DNA of 26,027 nucleotides, taken from positions 1 through 26,027 of the forward strand of contig CABUJL010000015.1 in the NCBI GenBank assembly GCA_902491915.1. Reading direction: 5' to 3'. How positions within the stretch are numbered: position 1 is the first letter of the stretch; each line of letters starts with the position of its first letter. Below, one piece after another: positions 1-7,030 of the stretch. The DNA is from an uncultured Collinsella sp. Its GTDB lineage: Bacteria; Actinomycetota; Coriobacteriia; Coriobacteriales; Coriobacteriaceae. The notes under the pieces were generated by a model, which did not search any database, was not told the origin of the DNA, and saw only the letters and a program-made list of their open reading frames with translations. Made by a program: the position numbers and the translations under genes.

Positions 1-1
1 G

Positions 2-772
2 GCCCAGGTTTCCGACCTATGGGACCTCGACATCTACCGTGACGGCAAAATCTACTTGCAGAGCCTGTCGTCCATGATGCCACCGTTGGTCCTGGGCGCC
101 CAGGCAGGCGAGGACATCCTGGACATGTGCGCAGCCCCTGGCGGCAAGACGACGCAAATTACCGCCCTCACGCAGGGACAGGCGCACCTTACCGCCTGCG
201 AGATGAGCATTCCCCGCGCCGAGAAGCTCGAAGCCAACCTCCACCGCCAAGGCGCAAAAAATGTGCCCGTCATGCGCATCGACGCACGCGAGCTCGACGA
301 GTTCTTCCGCTTTGACCGCATTCTGCTCGACGCTCCCTGCACCGGCACGGGCACCGTCATCAGCGGCAACGAGAAGAGTCTGCGCGGCCTAACCGAGCAG
401 TTGCTCGGCAAGTGCGCCCGCTCGCAGCGAGCACTTCTGGACCGCGCCGTGGGGGCCCTCAAACCGGGCGGCACGCTCGTCTATTCGACTTGTTCGATTA
501 TGCCGCAGGAAAACGAGGACGCCCTGCAAGAGGCCCTCGACAAGCACATGGACTGCGAGCTCATCCCCCTCGACGGCACGCCGAGCGAAAGTGAAACGCG
601 CCGTGCCCAGGAAGCTGGCGAAGAGCCACGCGTCGAGAGCAACGCCCTCACCGAGGCCATTGCCGCGGGTCAGGTATCGGCCATCGCCAACGGCCTACCC
701 GGCACGCTCACCATTCCGCCTAGCTGCGACTTTGAGGGCTTCTACATTGCCCTGATCCGAAAACGCAGCTAG
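2..772 (+). CDS. RsmB/NOP2-type RNA cytosine-C5 methyltransferase, 3' part
   Basis: The reading frame is open from base 2, so the 5' end lies outside the window. The visible part holds the SAM-dependent methyltransferase core of the RsmB/NOP2/Sun family. The SAM-binding stretch reads DMCAAPGGKTTQ, motif IV is DAPCTGTGT (the Cys that releases the product), and motif VI is VYSTCSI (the nucleophilic Cys). Enzymes of this family methylate C5 of cytosine in rRNA or tRNA using SAM, in the cytoplasm. The C-terminal segment (IPPSCDFEGFYIALIRKR) is the usual strand near the end of these proteins. Both catalytic cysteines are present, so it should be active. The exact RNA target (16S C967 or another site) cannot be told without the N-terminal RNA-binding domain. 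The stop is TAG, and a minus-strand gene ends 24 bp downstream. Confidence 0.9.
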   Translation, partial: AQVSDLWDLDIYRDGKIYLQSLSSMMPPLVLGAQAGEDILDMCAAPGGKTTQITALTQGQAHLTACEMSIPRAEKLEANLHRQGAKNVPVMRIDARELDEFFRFDRILLDAPCTGTGTVISGNEKSLRGLTEQLLGKCARSQRALLDRAVGALKPGGTLVYSTCSIMPQENEDALQEALDKHMDCELIPLDGTPSESETRRAQEAGEEPRVESNALTEAIAAGQVSAIANGLPGTLTIPPSCDFEGFYIALIRKRS

Positions 773-796
773 CGCACGGATCAAAAACTCAACAAG

Positions 797-967
797 CTAT
801 CTCTGTGCGCGTTTGCCCTGCTGGTCGCGATGCTGTTTAAGCATCGCGCGCTCTTTGCGTTCGGCCCTTTTGCCCTTAATGGCCGTGACCACAAAGTAGA
901 TGACCGCGGCGGCAACGATTGCGGCCACACACAGGCCAATCGAGCCAATCATTGCTGTCAATTCCAT
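797..967 (-). CDS. small single-pass membrane protein, 56 residues
   Basis: A short minus-strand gene. It begins MELTAMIGSIGLCVAAIVAA, continues with a hydrophobic run to about residue 29, and then has a strongly basic, Gln-rich tail (KGKRAERKERAMLKQHRDQQ). A good ribosome site, GAGGTGA, lies about 7 bases before the ATG at 967, which argues for real translation. The likely topology is a short outer N-terminus, one membrane helix (about residues 5-29) and a basic cytoplasmic tail. I do not recognise a family. It converges with the methyltransferase gene and is divergent from the TIM-barrel-like gene. It could be a small membrane regulator or a subunit of a larger complex, but nothing in the sequence says which. 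Confidence 0.7.
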   Translation of the reverse strand: MELTAMIGSIGLCVAAIVAAAVIYFVVTAIKGKRAERKERAMLKQHRDQQGKRAQR

Positions 968-1143
968 ACCGCGTCACCTCTCTTTTAAACGGGACTTTCA
1001 AGATAGCACCTCGATACCCGCCACCACAGCTCCTTCACGTTCGCCGGCCCTTCGGTCTAACGGATGGCGCGGCGGGGAAAAATCAACTCGTCAAACGATT
1101 TAGCAAGCACAACGCTGTCGGCACCCCGCCGGCCACCATCGCA

Positions 1144-1149
1144 TAGAAT
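1144..1149 (+). promoter_or_regulatory. -10-like element for a leaderless gene
   Basis: TAGAAT ends nine bases before the ATG at 1159, and no purine-rich ribosome site lies between them. This spacing puts the transcription start at or next to the start codon, as in the leaderless mRNAs common in actinobacteria. No convincing -35 hexamer is visible. Confidence 0.4.
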
Positions 1150-1158
1150 CGAGCCCCC

Positions 1159-2250
1159 ATGGATACTCTCAACGATTTGAACGAGCGCGTCGACGCCTTT
1201 GTCGGCACCAGTTCCTTCGACGCGCCTGCCGCGACGAACGACCAGGCCCCCATCGATGTTCCCGCCGAGGTTCACGAGGACATCGTCGCCTCGGTCGATT
1301 TTTCCGAGGTCGAGCTTGCAGACGAGTTCACCGAGCCCCAGGTAGCCGTGACCCCCAACGGACTGCTCCCCATGGAGCCGCTGCCCATCGACGGGCGTCT
1401 GCGCAAGGCGGCCCTCCGCATGCCCGACGAGATCGAGGAGGCCAGCGGTTTTACGCTCTTCGGCCGTCGCATCAAGTCGCTTATCTACACCACCGACGTG
1501 GCGGTCATCCGCAACTCCAACGCCAATGCCGTCTTTGCCGTTTACCCCTTCACGCCACAGCCTGCCATTACGCAGGCGCTGTTGACTGTCGCCGAGTGCC
1601 CGGTCTTTGTAGGCGTGGGCGGCGGAACTACGACCGGTAAGCGCTCCGTACAGATGGCAGCCGTCTCCGAGATGCAGGGCGCGGCGGGCTGTGTGGTCAA
1701 CTCCCCCGCCACTGCCGAGATGGTCGAGCACATCACCAACATCGCCGACATCCCCGTCATCGCCACAGTCGTACGTTGCGACGATGATGCGCATGCCAAA
1801 GTGCGCGCCGGAGCCAAGATTCTCAACATCGCCGCCGGCAAAAACACGCCCCAGGTCCTACGTGAACTGCGCGAGCACTATCCCAACCTGCCGCTCATCG
1901 CACCGGGCGGCAAAACGCCCGAGAGCATCCGCGAGACCATCGCCGCCGGCGCCAACGCCATCATTTGGACGCCGCCTTCGGCCCAGCAGCTACAGACCGA
2001 CATGATGCAGCGCTACCGCAAGATGAAGGAAGACGCCACGCCCGTCATCTCGCACGACGATGTGCCCATTATCGACCAGGTCGCCGCCGCCGAGGTCAGC
2101 CAGGTCGAGAACATGAATCCCGACGTGCCGATTCCCGACGAGGTTATCGAACGCGTCGCTTCGATCCACGATCATATCGAGGAGCGTCGCGCCAACCGTG
2201 GACTCAAGCCCTCGCTGCACGGCTTCTTCTTCCGCGGAAAGAAACGCTAA
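1159..2250 (+). CDS. TIM-barrel-like protein of unknown substrate, 363 residues
   Basis: The first ~75 residues are acidic and probably disordered. The core (about 95-285) has the alternating strand/helix pattern of a phosphate-binding TIM barrel. A glycine-rich loop (VGVGGGTTTGKRSVQ), the segment GCVVNSPATAEMVEHI and the late motif LIAPGGKTPESIRETIAAGA resemble the KDPG-aldolase/PRA-isomerase style of barrel, where the last glycine-rich loops hold a phosphate. The C-terminus is basic (FFRGKKR). Proteins of this kind are often labelled simply 'hydrolase'; I cannot name a substrate. No ribosome site precedes the ATG, and a -10-like box sits directly upstream, so the message may be leaderless. 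A hairpin terminator follows, so it is probably monocistronic. Fold assignment is moderate; function is unknown. Confidence 0.65.
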   Translation: MDTLNDLNERVDAFVGTSSFDAPAATNDQAPIDVPAEVHEDIVASVDFSEVELADEFTEPQVAVTPNGLLPMEPLPIDGRLRKAALRMPDEIEEASGFTLFGRRIKSLIYTTDVAVIRNSNANAVFAVYPFTPQPAITQALLTVAECPVFVGVGGGTTTGKRSVQMAAVSEMQGAAGCVVNSPATAEMVEHITNIADIPVIATVVRCDDDAHAKVRAGAKILNIAAGKNTPQVLRELREHYPNLPLIAPGGKTPESIRETIAAGANAIIWTPPSAQQLQTDMMQRYRKMKEDATPVISHDDVPIIDQVAAAEVSQVENMNPDVPIPDEVIERVASIHDHIEERRANRGLKPSLHGFFFRGKKR

Positions 2251-2262
2251 CCGTAACAGCAA

Positions 2263-2300
2263 GGCCCGCCCCGCAAACGTGAGACGGGCCGTTTTCGTTT
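2263..2300 (+). terminator. intrinsic terminator after the TIM-barrel-like gene
   Basis: GGCCCG (2263-2268) pairs with CGGGCC (2285-2290) and is followed by GTTTTCGTTT. It lies 12 bp after the stop codon and separates this gene from the convergent degV-family gene. Confidence 0.65.
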
Positions 2301-2330
2301 GAGCAATCGTGCGCGACGTGATGGGCCAAG

Positions 2331-3221
2331 TTAATCCACGCGTTTGTCACCCATAAAGAAGAGCGCAACCGTACCAGGTCCGGTGTGTGAACCGATCAGA
2401 GCACCGATATTGTTGATCTCAATCCTGCCTTTGAGCCGCGGAACTTGTTCCTCAATCAGCGCCGCAACGGCCTCGGCATCCTCGCGGCACGCCGAATGGG
2501 ACAAGATGCACTTACCCGAATAATCCACACCGTCCTGCACGTGTTTCATCATGGTCTTAGCCATCTCGGAAATCGCGCGCTTCTTGGTGCGGATCTTCTC
2601 ACGTGGCGACAGCCCACCTTCGCAATCGACGGTCATAAGCGGGCAAATCTTAAGCGCCGTGCCGATAATCGCGCTCGCGGCCGAAATGCGACCGCCGCGC
2701 AGGTAGCTCGACAGATCGGTCGAGAAGAACCAGTGGTGCAGGTTGAGTTTATGCTCCTCAATCCAAGCGGCCGTCTCGTCGAGCGAAGCGCCGCTATCGC
2801 GCACGTCGGCGGCATATTCCAGCAATAGGCCAAAGCCCGAAGACGCCCCCAGCGAATCGATGACGCGCACCTTGCCGCCCTGGGGATAGCGATCCGCGAG
2901 CATCTGCGCCGCAACGCAAGCCGAACCATACGTGCCCGAAATACCCGACGACAACGTCAGGTGCAGCACGTCTTTACCCTCGGCAACAAACGGCTCCCAA
3001 AACTCCTCGTACTCACCCACGCTCACCTGAGACGTCTTGGGCATGGCGCCCGCGGCAATCTGGGCAAAAAACTCATCCGGCGTAATCGACTGGTACAGAT
3101 CGTCCGTATGGACAACACCATCAATCTCGTAATGAAAAAACACGACAGGGATATTGCGCGACGCAAAGAACTCACGGGTTCGATCGGCGGCGGATTCACA
3201 GGTCAGGACAAAATCACTCAT
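2331..3221 (-). CDS. DegV family fatty-acid-binding protein
   Basis: The 296-residue length and fold signatures match the DegV family (bacterial FakB-like proteins). These bind a fatty acid in a cytoplasmic pocket and present it to a fatty-acid kinase for entry into phospholipid synthesis. Visible signatures are PKTSQVSVGEY in the N-terminal domain, the lipid-head-group loop LSSGISGTYGSA, YLRGGRISAASAIIGTALKI (the 'GGRI' segment), and the late ALIGSHTGPGTVALFFMG. The ATG at 3221 is preceded by AAGGAG about 7 bases upstream. The gene stands alone: no FakA kinase gene is adjacent, so whether it acts as a FakB partner is inference. Family assignment is secure; physiological role is not. Confidence 0.9.
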   Translation of the reverse strand: MSDFVLTCESAADRTREFFASRNIPVVFFHYEIDGVVHTDDLYQSITPDEFFAQIAAGAMPKTSQVSVGEYEEFWEPFVAEGKDVLHLTLSSGISGTYGSACVAAQMLADRYPQGGKVRVIDSLGASSGFGLLLEYAADVRDSGASLDETAAWIEEHKLNLHHWFFSTDLSSYLRGGRISAASAIIGTALKICPLMTVDCEGGLSPREKIRTKKRAISEMAKTMMKHVQDGVDYSGKCILSHSACREDAEAVAALIEEQVPRLKGRIEINNIGALIGSHTGPGTVALFFMGDKRVD

Positions 3222-3411
3222 ATGAGGCTCCTTAAGTATTGCTACGCAAATTATCGCACAGCAAGCCTAAATACTATACAAATGTCCACTATTTACCAAT
3301 TCGAACCATTGGCATTGAATATCTTTATCATCAACGTCCCCATCCCCGCCATGGGCCCACATGGGCAAAATCATCCCCTTCGTCTCCACTTAACCGACAC
3401 ATCAACCTCAA

Positions 3412-3425
3412 CTAAATCGATTTAG
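3412..3425. promoter_or_regulatory. 14-bp perfect palindrome, possible operator
   Basis: CTAAATCGATTTAG is a perfect palindrome in the fbp/degV intergenic region. A half-site-like copy, GCTAAATCG, recurs about 45 bp downstream. It could be a regulator binding site; no regulator can be named. Confidence 0.35.
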
Positions 3426-3483
3426 CAAACCGTTCAGCCGACAATTCAGCCACCGGCGCTAAATCGAAACAAAGCCGGCGCAT

Positions 3484-3514
3484 ACTGATAAACGTTTGAC
3501 GCTGTTTTATCAGT
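3484..3514 (+). promoter_or_regulatory. 9-bp inverted repeat upstream of fbp
   Basis: ACTGATAAA (3484-3492) and TTTATCAGT (3506-3514) form a perfect inverted repeat with a 13-base spacer that contains TTGACG. It ends 27 bp before the fbp start and just ahead of the ribosome site. It may be an operator over the promoter or a leader hairpin. Confidence 0.4.
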
Positions 3515-3541
3515 TTTACCAACCATATCGGAAGGTGTTTC

Positions 3542-5458
3542 ATGGTCGCATTCGATCGCAATCCGCAAGACTTTAAGTATCTGCGTCTGCTGTCGAGACA
3601 ATTTCCCACCGAGCAATCCGCGTTTACCGAGATCATCAATCTCTCGGCCATTCTCAACCTGCCCAAAGGCACCGAGCATTTTATGAGCGACGTGCACGGC
3701 GAGTACGAAGCCTTTATGCACATCCTCAACAACTGCTCGGGTGTCGTGCGCGAACATGTCGACGAGATCTTTGGCGACACGCTCTCCTTTGACGAAAAGG
3801 GCGAGCTGTGCACGCTCATCTACTACCCGCGCGAGAAGATCGAGCTGGTCCGCAGCCGGCGCGAGGACTCCCCCACCTGGTACAAGACAATGCTCGACCA
3901 GCTCATCATGGTTGCCCGCTCGCTTTCGAGCCGCTATACGCGCTCCAAGGTGCGTAAGGCCATCCCGCGCGATTACGCCTACATCATCGACGAGTTGCTG
4001 CACACGCATCCGGACGAGAACAACTATCGTGTGCGTTATCACGAGCGCATCGTGGAGTCCATCCTAGAGACCGCCAGCGCCGACGACTTTATCGAGTCGC
4101 TCGCCTCGCTCATTAAGCGCCTGGCCGTCGACCACCTGCACCTGGTGGGTGATATCTTCGACCGTGGCGGCGGCGCTGCCAAGATTATGGACCGTCTGCT
4201 CACCTACCATTCGCTCGACATTCAGTGGGGCAACCACGACCTGCTGTGGATGGGCGCTGCGGCCGGTGAGCCCGCCTGCATCGCCACCGTGCTGCGCAAC
4301 AACCTACGCTACGACAATTACGAGATCCTCGAGAACGACTACGGCATCTCGCTGCGCGAGCTCGTCGCCTTTGCCGATGCCACCTACACCGCCGGTGAGT
4401 CCATCACCCCGCTAATCAAGGCCATCAACGTGCTGCTCTTTAAACTCGAGGGCCAGATCATCCAGCGCCACCCCGAGTTCGACATGACCGACCGTCTGCT
4501 GCTCGACAAAATCGACCACGACACCGGCACGGTCACGCTCGCCGACGGCAGCGTGTGGCCGCTCACGACCAACGACTTCCCCACCGTCGATCCGGCGGAC
4601 CCCTATACGCTCACGCCCCAGGAGCAGCACATCATCGACAAGCTCGTGTCCGAGTTTGTCACCGCCGATCACCTGCATCGCCATATCGATTTCCTCTACA
4701 CCCATGGCTCGATGTACAAGGTCACCAACGGCAACCTGCTGTTCCATGGCTGCGTGCCGCTCAACGAAGACGGCACCTTTAGCAGCATGAACTGTCTGGG
4801 CACCTGGCACGCCGGGCGCGATTATCTTGATTTTTGCGACCACATCGCCCGCCGCGCCTGGCGCGTGGGCGACCGCGACGCCCTCGACTGGATGTGGTAC
4901 CTGTGGATCGGCTTTAACTCGCCCGCCAGCGGACGCCTGGTGCGTACCTTTGAGCGCGCCTATATCGCCGATAAGAGCACCTGGGTCGAGCCGATGGACC
5001 CGTACTTCACGCTTACCAAGTCGCCCTCGGTCTGCGATGACATCATGCGCGAGTTCGGCGTCGCGCCCATGGCATGCTCGCCGACCGGCCACATCATCAA
5101 CGGCCACACGCCCGTTAAAACCACCAAGGGCGAACAGCCCATCCGCGCCGAGGGCAAGCTGCTGGTCATCGATGGCGGCTTCTGCCGCGCTTACCATCCC
5201 AAGACGGGTATCGCCGGCTATACGCTCATCTCGAGCTCGCGCGGCTGCCGCCTCAAGTCGCACCGGGCCTTTACGACGGTTGCCGAGGCACTCACGCGCA
5301 ACGTGGACATCGAAAGCGAGACCAACCGTTTTGACCAAGCAGACCGTCGCCGCATGGTGAGCGACACCGATACTGGCGCCAAGATCCGCAGCCAAATCCA
5401 GGACCTGCGTCAGCTGCTCGATGCATATAGAAACGGTGCTATCGAGGAGCGCGCCTAG
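3542..5458 (+). CDS. fbp: class III fructose-1,6-bisphosphatase
   Basis: The enzyme hydrolyses fructose-1,6-bisphosphate to fructose-6-phosphate and phosphate, the committed step of gluconeogenesis, in the cytoplasm. Class III enzymes (Bacillus subtilis Fbp type) are calcineurin-like metallophosphatases. The metal-binding motifs are all here: FMSDVHGEYEAF near residue 40, LVGDIFDRGGGAAKIMDRLL near 200, and WGNHDLLWMG near 230. The late INGHTPVKTTKGEQP and VIDGGFCRAYH segments complete the family pattern. At 638 residues it is close to the usual length. The ATG at 3542 has a ribosome site (GGAAGG) about 7 bases upstream. A gtrA-family gene follows after 78 bp with only a hairpin between, so the two may be co-transcribed, although no functional link is obvious. 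Confidence 0.95.
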   Translation: MVAFDRNPQDFKYLRLLSRQFPTEQSAFTEIINLSAILNLPKGTEHFMSDVHGEYEAFMHILNNCSGVVREHVDEIFGDTLSFDEKGELCTLIYYPREKIELVRSRREDSPTWYKTMLDQLIMVARSLSSRYTRSKVRKAIPRDYAYIIDELLHTHPDENNYRVRYHERIVESILETASADDFIESLASLIKRLAVDHLHLVGDIFDRGGGAAKIMDRLLTYHSLDIQWGNHDLLWMGAAAGEPACIATVLRNNLRYDNYEILENDYGISLRELVAFADATYTAGESITPLIKAINVLLFKLEGQIIQRHPEFDMTDRLLLDKIDHDTGTVTLADGSVWPLTTNDFPTVDPADPYTLTPQEQHIIDKLVSEFVTADHLHRHIDFLYTHGSMYKVTNGNLLFHGCVPLNEDGTFSSMNCLGTWHAGRDYLDFCDHIARRAWRVGDRDALDWMWYLWIGFNSPASGRLVRTFERAYIADKSTWVEPMDPYFTLTKSPSVCDDIMREFGVAPMACSPTGHIINGHTPVKTTKGEQPIRAEGKLLVIDGGFCRAYHPKTGIAGYTLISSSRGCRLKSHRAFTTVAEALTRNVDIESETNRFDQADRRRMVSDTDTGAKIRSQIQDLRQLLDAYRNGAIEERA

Positions 5459-5464
5459 CACCAC

Positions 5465-5507
5465 CCGCGGGGATTGGCTAAACTTGCTGAGTTTGTCATC
5501 CCCGCGG
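5465..5507 (+). promoter_or_regulatory. long hairpin between fbp and gtrA-like gene 1
   Basis: CCGCGGGGAT (5465-5474) and ATCCCCGCGG (5498-5507) are perfect complements. Inside them AAACT (5480-5484) and AGTTT (5490-5494) pair across a 5-base loop. No T-run follows, so this is not an ordinary terminator. A further small stem (5506-5519) sits between it and the ribosome site of the next gene. It may protect the fbp 3' end or tune read-through into gtrA. Confidence 0.5.
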
Positions 5508-5536
5508 CGCTCCGGCGCCACCCTAAGGCAGGTACC

Positions 5537-5932
5537 ATGCAAAAGCTCCTTGCGCAGATCATGAAGTTTGGCGTCGTCGGCGTCATTGCCACCGTCATCG
5601 ACTTTGGCATCATGAATCTGCTCCACTACGGTCTGGGCCTTAACATCCTGATCGCCAACACCAGCGGCTTTATCGTCTCGCTCATCTTTAACTACGTCGC
5701 GAGCATGAAGTACGTGTTTGCGCACAAGGAGGGCATGAGCCGCCGCCGCGAGTTCATTATCTTTGTCGTGCTGTCCGTGATCGGCCTGGCGCTCAACGAC
5801 GGTATCGTGCTGGCGCTCAACGCCGGCCTAGGGCTCGAGGCCAATATCGCCAAGATTTGCGCCACCGCGCTTGTTATGGTCTACAACTTTGTGACCCGAA
5901 AGATCTTCCTGGAGGGCGAGGAGACCAAGTAG
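5537..5932 (+). CDS. GtrA-family membrane protein, copy 1
   Basis: From the ATG at 5537 the product has 131 residues and four hydrophobic segments, the layout of GtrA-like proteins (PF04138), which are linked to moving lipid-linked sugars across the membrane for cell-surface glycosylation. Family signatures are MKFGVVGVIATVIDFGIMN at the start, NTSGFIVSLIFNYVASMKYV in the second helix region, and VYNFVTRKIFLEG at the end. The frame is open back to a TTG at 5474, but that lies in the base of the 5465-5507 hairpin with no ribosome site. The ATG at 5537 has TAAGG about 9 bases upstream and starts right before the first helix, so I prefer it. It shares YVFxHxEGMSRxREF with the next gene. Confidence 0.85.
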   Translation: MQKLLAQIMKFGVVGVIATVIDFGIMNLLHYGLGLNILIANTSGFIVSLIFNYVASMKYVFAHKEGMSRRREFIIFVVLSVIGLALNDGIVLALNAGLGLEANIAKICATALVMVYNFVTRKIFLEGEETK

Positions 5933-5956
5933 CTCGGCCTCCTCGTTGCACTACGG

Positions 5957-6000
5957 GGCCCACGGACGACGTGCGTCGAGCGCTGCGTTGTTCGTGGGCC
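5957..6000 (+). terminator. probable terminator after gtrA-like gene 1
   Basis: GGCCCACG (5957-5964) and CGTGGGCC (5993-6000) are perfect complements around an inner CGACG/CGTCG stem. A moderately T-rich stretch, TTGCTCGTTT, follows. The loop is long, so efficiency is uncertain. About 150 AT-richer bases follow and should contain the promoter of the second gtrA-like gene. Confidence 0.5.
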
Positions 6001-6151
6001 TTGCTCGTTTACGGAAGGATTTACAACGTTTGCGGATTGTCTCTTGCAAATTTGGCGAGTTCGTATAGTTCTTGGCAAAGCCCTTACGTTTCCCTTGCAA
6101 AAGCTCTAAAGTATCCTCTGCTCGATTCATCAACGCATTGGATGTGATTAC

Positions 6152-6559
6152 GTGCGCAAGGCACTGGCACAACCTCATACTAAGCAATTCCTCAAGTTCG
6201 CTGTCGTGGGTCTTATCTCCTTTGGCATCGACTGGGGCATGCTCATTGCGCTCGTCGAGCTGTTCCATCTCGACTTTTTGATGAGCACCACGATCTCGTT
6301 TATCACGTCCGTCGTGGTCAACTACTGGCTCAGCATGAAGTACGTGTTCGACCATCGCGAGGGCATGAGCCGCAAGCGCGAGTTCACGATCTTCACCATC
6401 CTGTCGGTGATTGGTTTGGGCCTCAACGACCTGTACATGTTTGTGGGCGTCACGTTTTTGAGCATCGGCTACCAAGCCATGAAGGCCATCGCCACGTTCC
6501 TCGTCACCTGGTACAACTACTTCAGCCGCCGCTTCTTCCTCGAGGGCGCACGGTCATAG
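6152..6559 (+). CDS. GtrA-family membrane protein, copy 2
   Basis: A 135-residue, four-helix GtrA-like protein starting at a GTG. It is clearly paralogous to the gene just upstream: LKFAVVGLISFGIDWGM, TTISFITSVVVNYWLSMKYV, EGMSRKREFTIF and TWYNYFSRRFFLEG all have counterparts there. The start is the best available. An upstream ATG at 6142 is in another frame, and the ribosome site is weak (GGATGTGA). The two copies are separated by a probable terminator and an AT-rich spacer, so the second likely has its own promoter. No glycosyltransferase (GtrB) gene is adjacent. A tight terminator follows. Confidence 0.85.
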   Translation: MRKALAQPHTKQFLKFAVVGLISFGIDWGMLIALVELFHLDFLMSTTISFITSVVVNYWLSMKYVFDHREGMSRKREFTIFTILSVIGLGLNDLYMFVGVTFLSIGYQAMKAIATFLVTWYNYFSRRFFLEGARS

Positions 6560-6585
6560 TCGATTCACTATTTGCTTGAATGTAT

Positions 6586-6619
6586 AACCGGTTGGAATTC
6601 CCGTTCCAACCGGTTTTTT
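6586..6619 (+). terminator. strong intrinsic terminator after gtrA-like gene 2
   Basis: AACCGGTTGGAA (6586-6597) pairs perfectly with TTCCAACCGGTT (6604-6615) across a 6-base loop, followed by TTTTGTTT. It lies 26 bp after the stop codon. Confidence 0.9.
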
Positions 6620-6637
6620 GTTTGCAGAGCCTGCCGA

Positions 6638-6962
6638 GGAAAGCGCACAAGGCGGGCCGCAGCGTCGGAATGGGTAGTAGTTTCCCCATGGTCGCCCCGC
6701 GGAAAGCGCGTCCCAGATTGCAGCCTCAGAACGGGACACAGCTTCCGCAACGTGGCTCTAGCGGAAAGCGCATCCCAAAATCGATGCCCAATACGGTCCG
6801 CAGCTTCCCAATGGGCGCTGCTTCGGAAAGTCTATCCCGGAATGAGCCCTCAGAGCGGAACACGCTTTCCGAAACCCGCCCCAACGGGAAGCTGCGTCCC
6901 GGAATTCGCCTACAGGGCGGGATGCAATTTCCGGTTGAGCCTCGATTGGGAAATGACGTCCC
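6638..6962. repeat. 62-bp-period array of degenerate palindromes
   Basis: GGAA that begins each unit recurs at 6638, 6701, 6763, 6825, 6887 and 6949, spacings of 63, 62, 62, 62 and 62. Within each full unit a left arm (consensus about GGAARGCGCRTCCC) is followed after ~27 bases by its approximate reverse complement (GGGACRCAGCTTCC). The right arms end at 6685, 6746, 6808, 6870 and 6932, again about 62 apart. Each unit can fold as one imperfect hairpin, so the stretch is a row of about five hairpins plus a half unit. Sequence identity between units is modest but the phasing is strict. It lies wholly between two terminators of convergent genes, so it is non-coding intergenic DNA. It resembles REP/BIME-type palindromic arrays in layout, not in a known sequence. 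Confidence 0.8.
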
Positions 6963-6967
6963 ATTCG

Positions 6968-7010
6968 TATAAAAACGGGCGTCTCGGATGTTTGTCCGAA
7001 CCGCCCGTTT
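6968..7010 (-). terminator. terminator of the DUF4430 operon
   Basis: AAACGGGCG (6973-6981) and CGCCCGTTT (7002-7010) are perfect complements, with an inner TCGGA/TCCGA stem. Read on the minus strand, the hairpin is followed by TTTTTATAC. It lies 20 bp beyond the stop of the 7031 gene. Confidence 0.85.
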
Positions 7011-7030
7011 GATGCGATATGTCGAGGCCC

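Larger units (their letters stand above)
3222..3541. other. divergent intergenic region between degV-family gene and fbp
   Basis: No gene is visible in these 320 bases, which are more AT-rich than the surroundings. They should hold the two divergent promoters. A possible minus-strand -10 (TATAGT, reading back from about 3280) sits upstream of the degV-family gene, with a weak TTGGTA 15 bases further up. Two inverted repeats, listed separately, lie on the fbp side. Confidence 0.5.

Noticed and set aside
6638..6962. CRISPR array
   Set aside because: There is no conserved repeat with unique spacers; arms are degenerate and alternate in orientation, and no cas genes are nearby.
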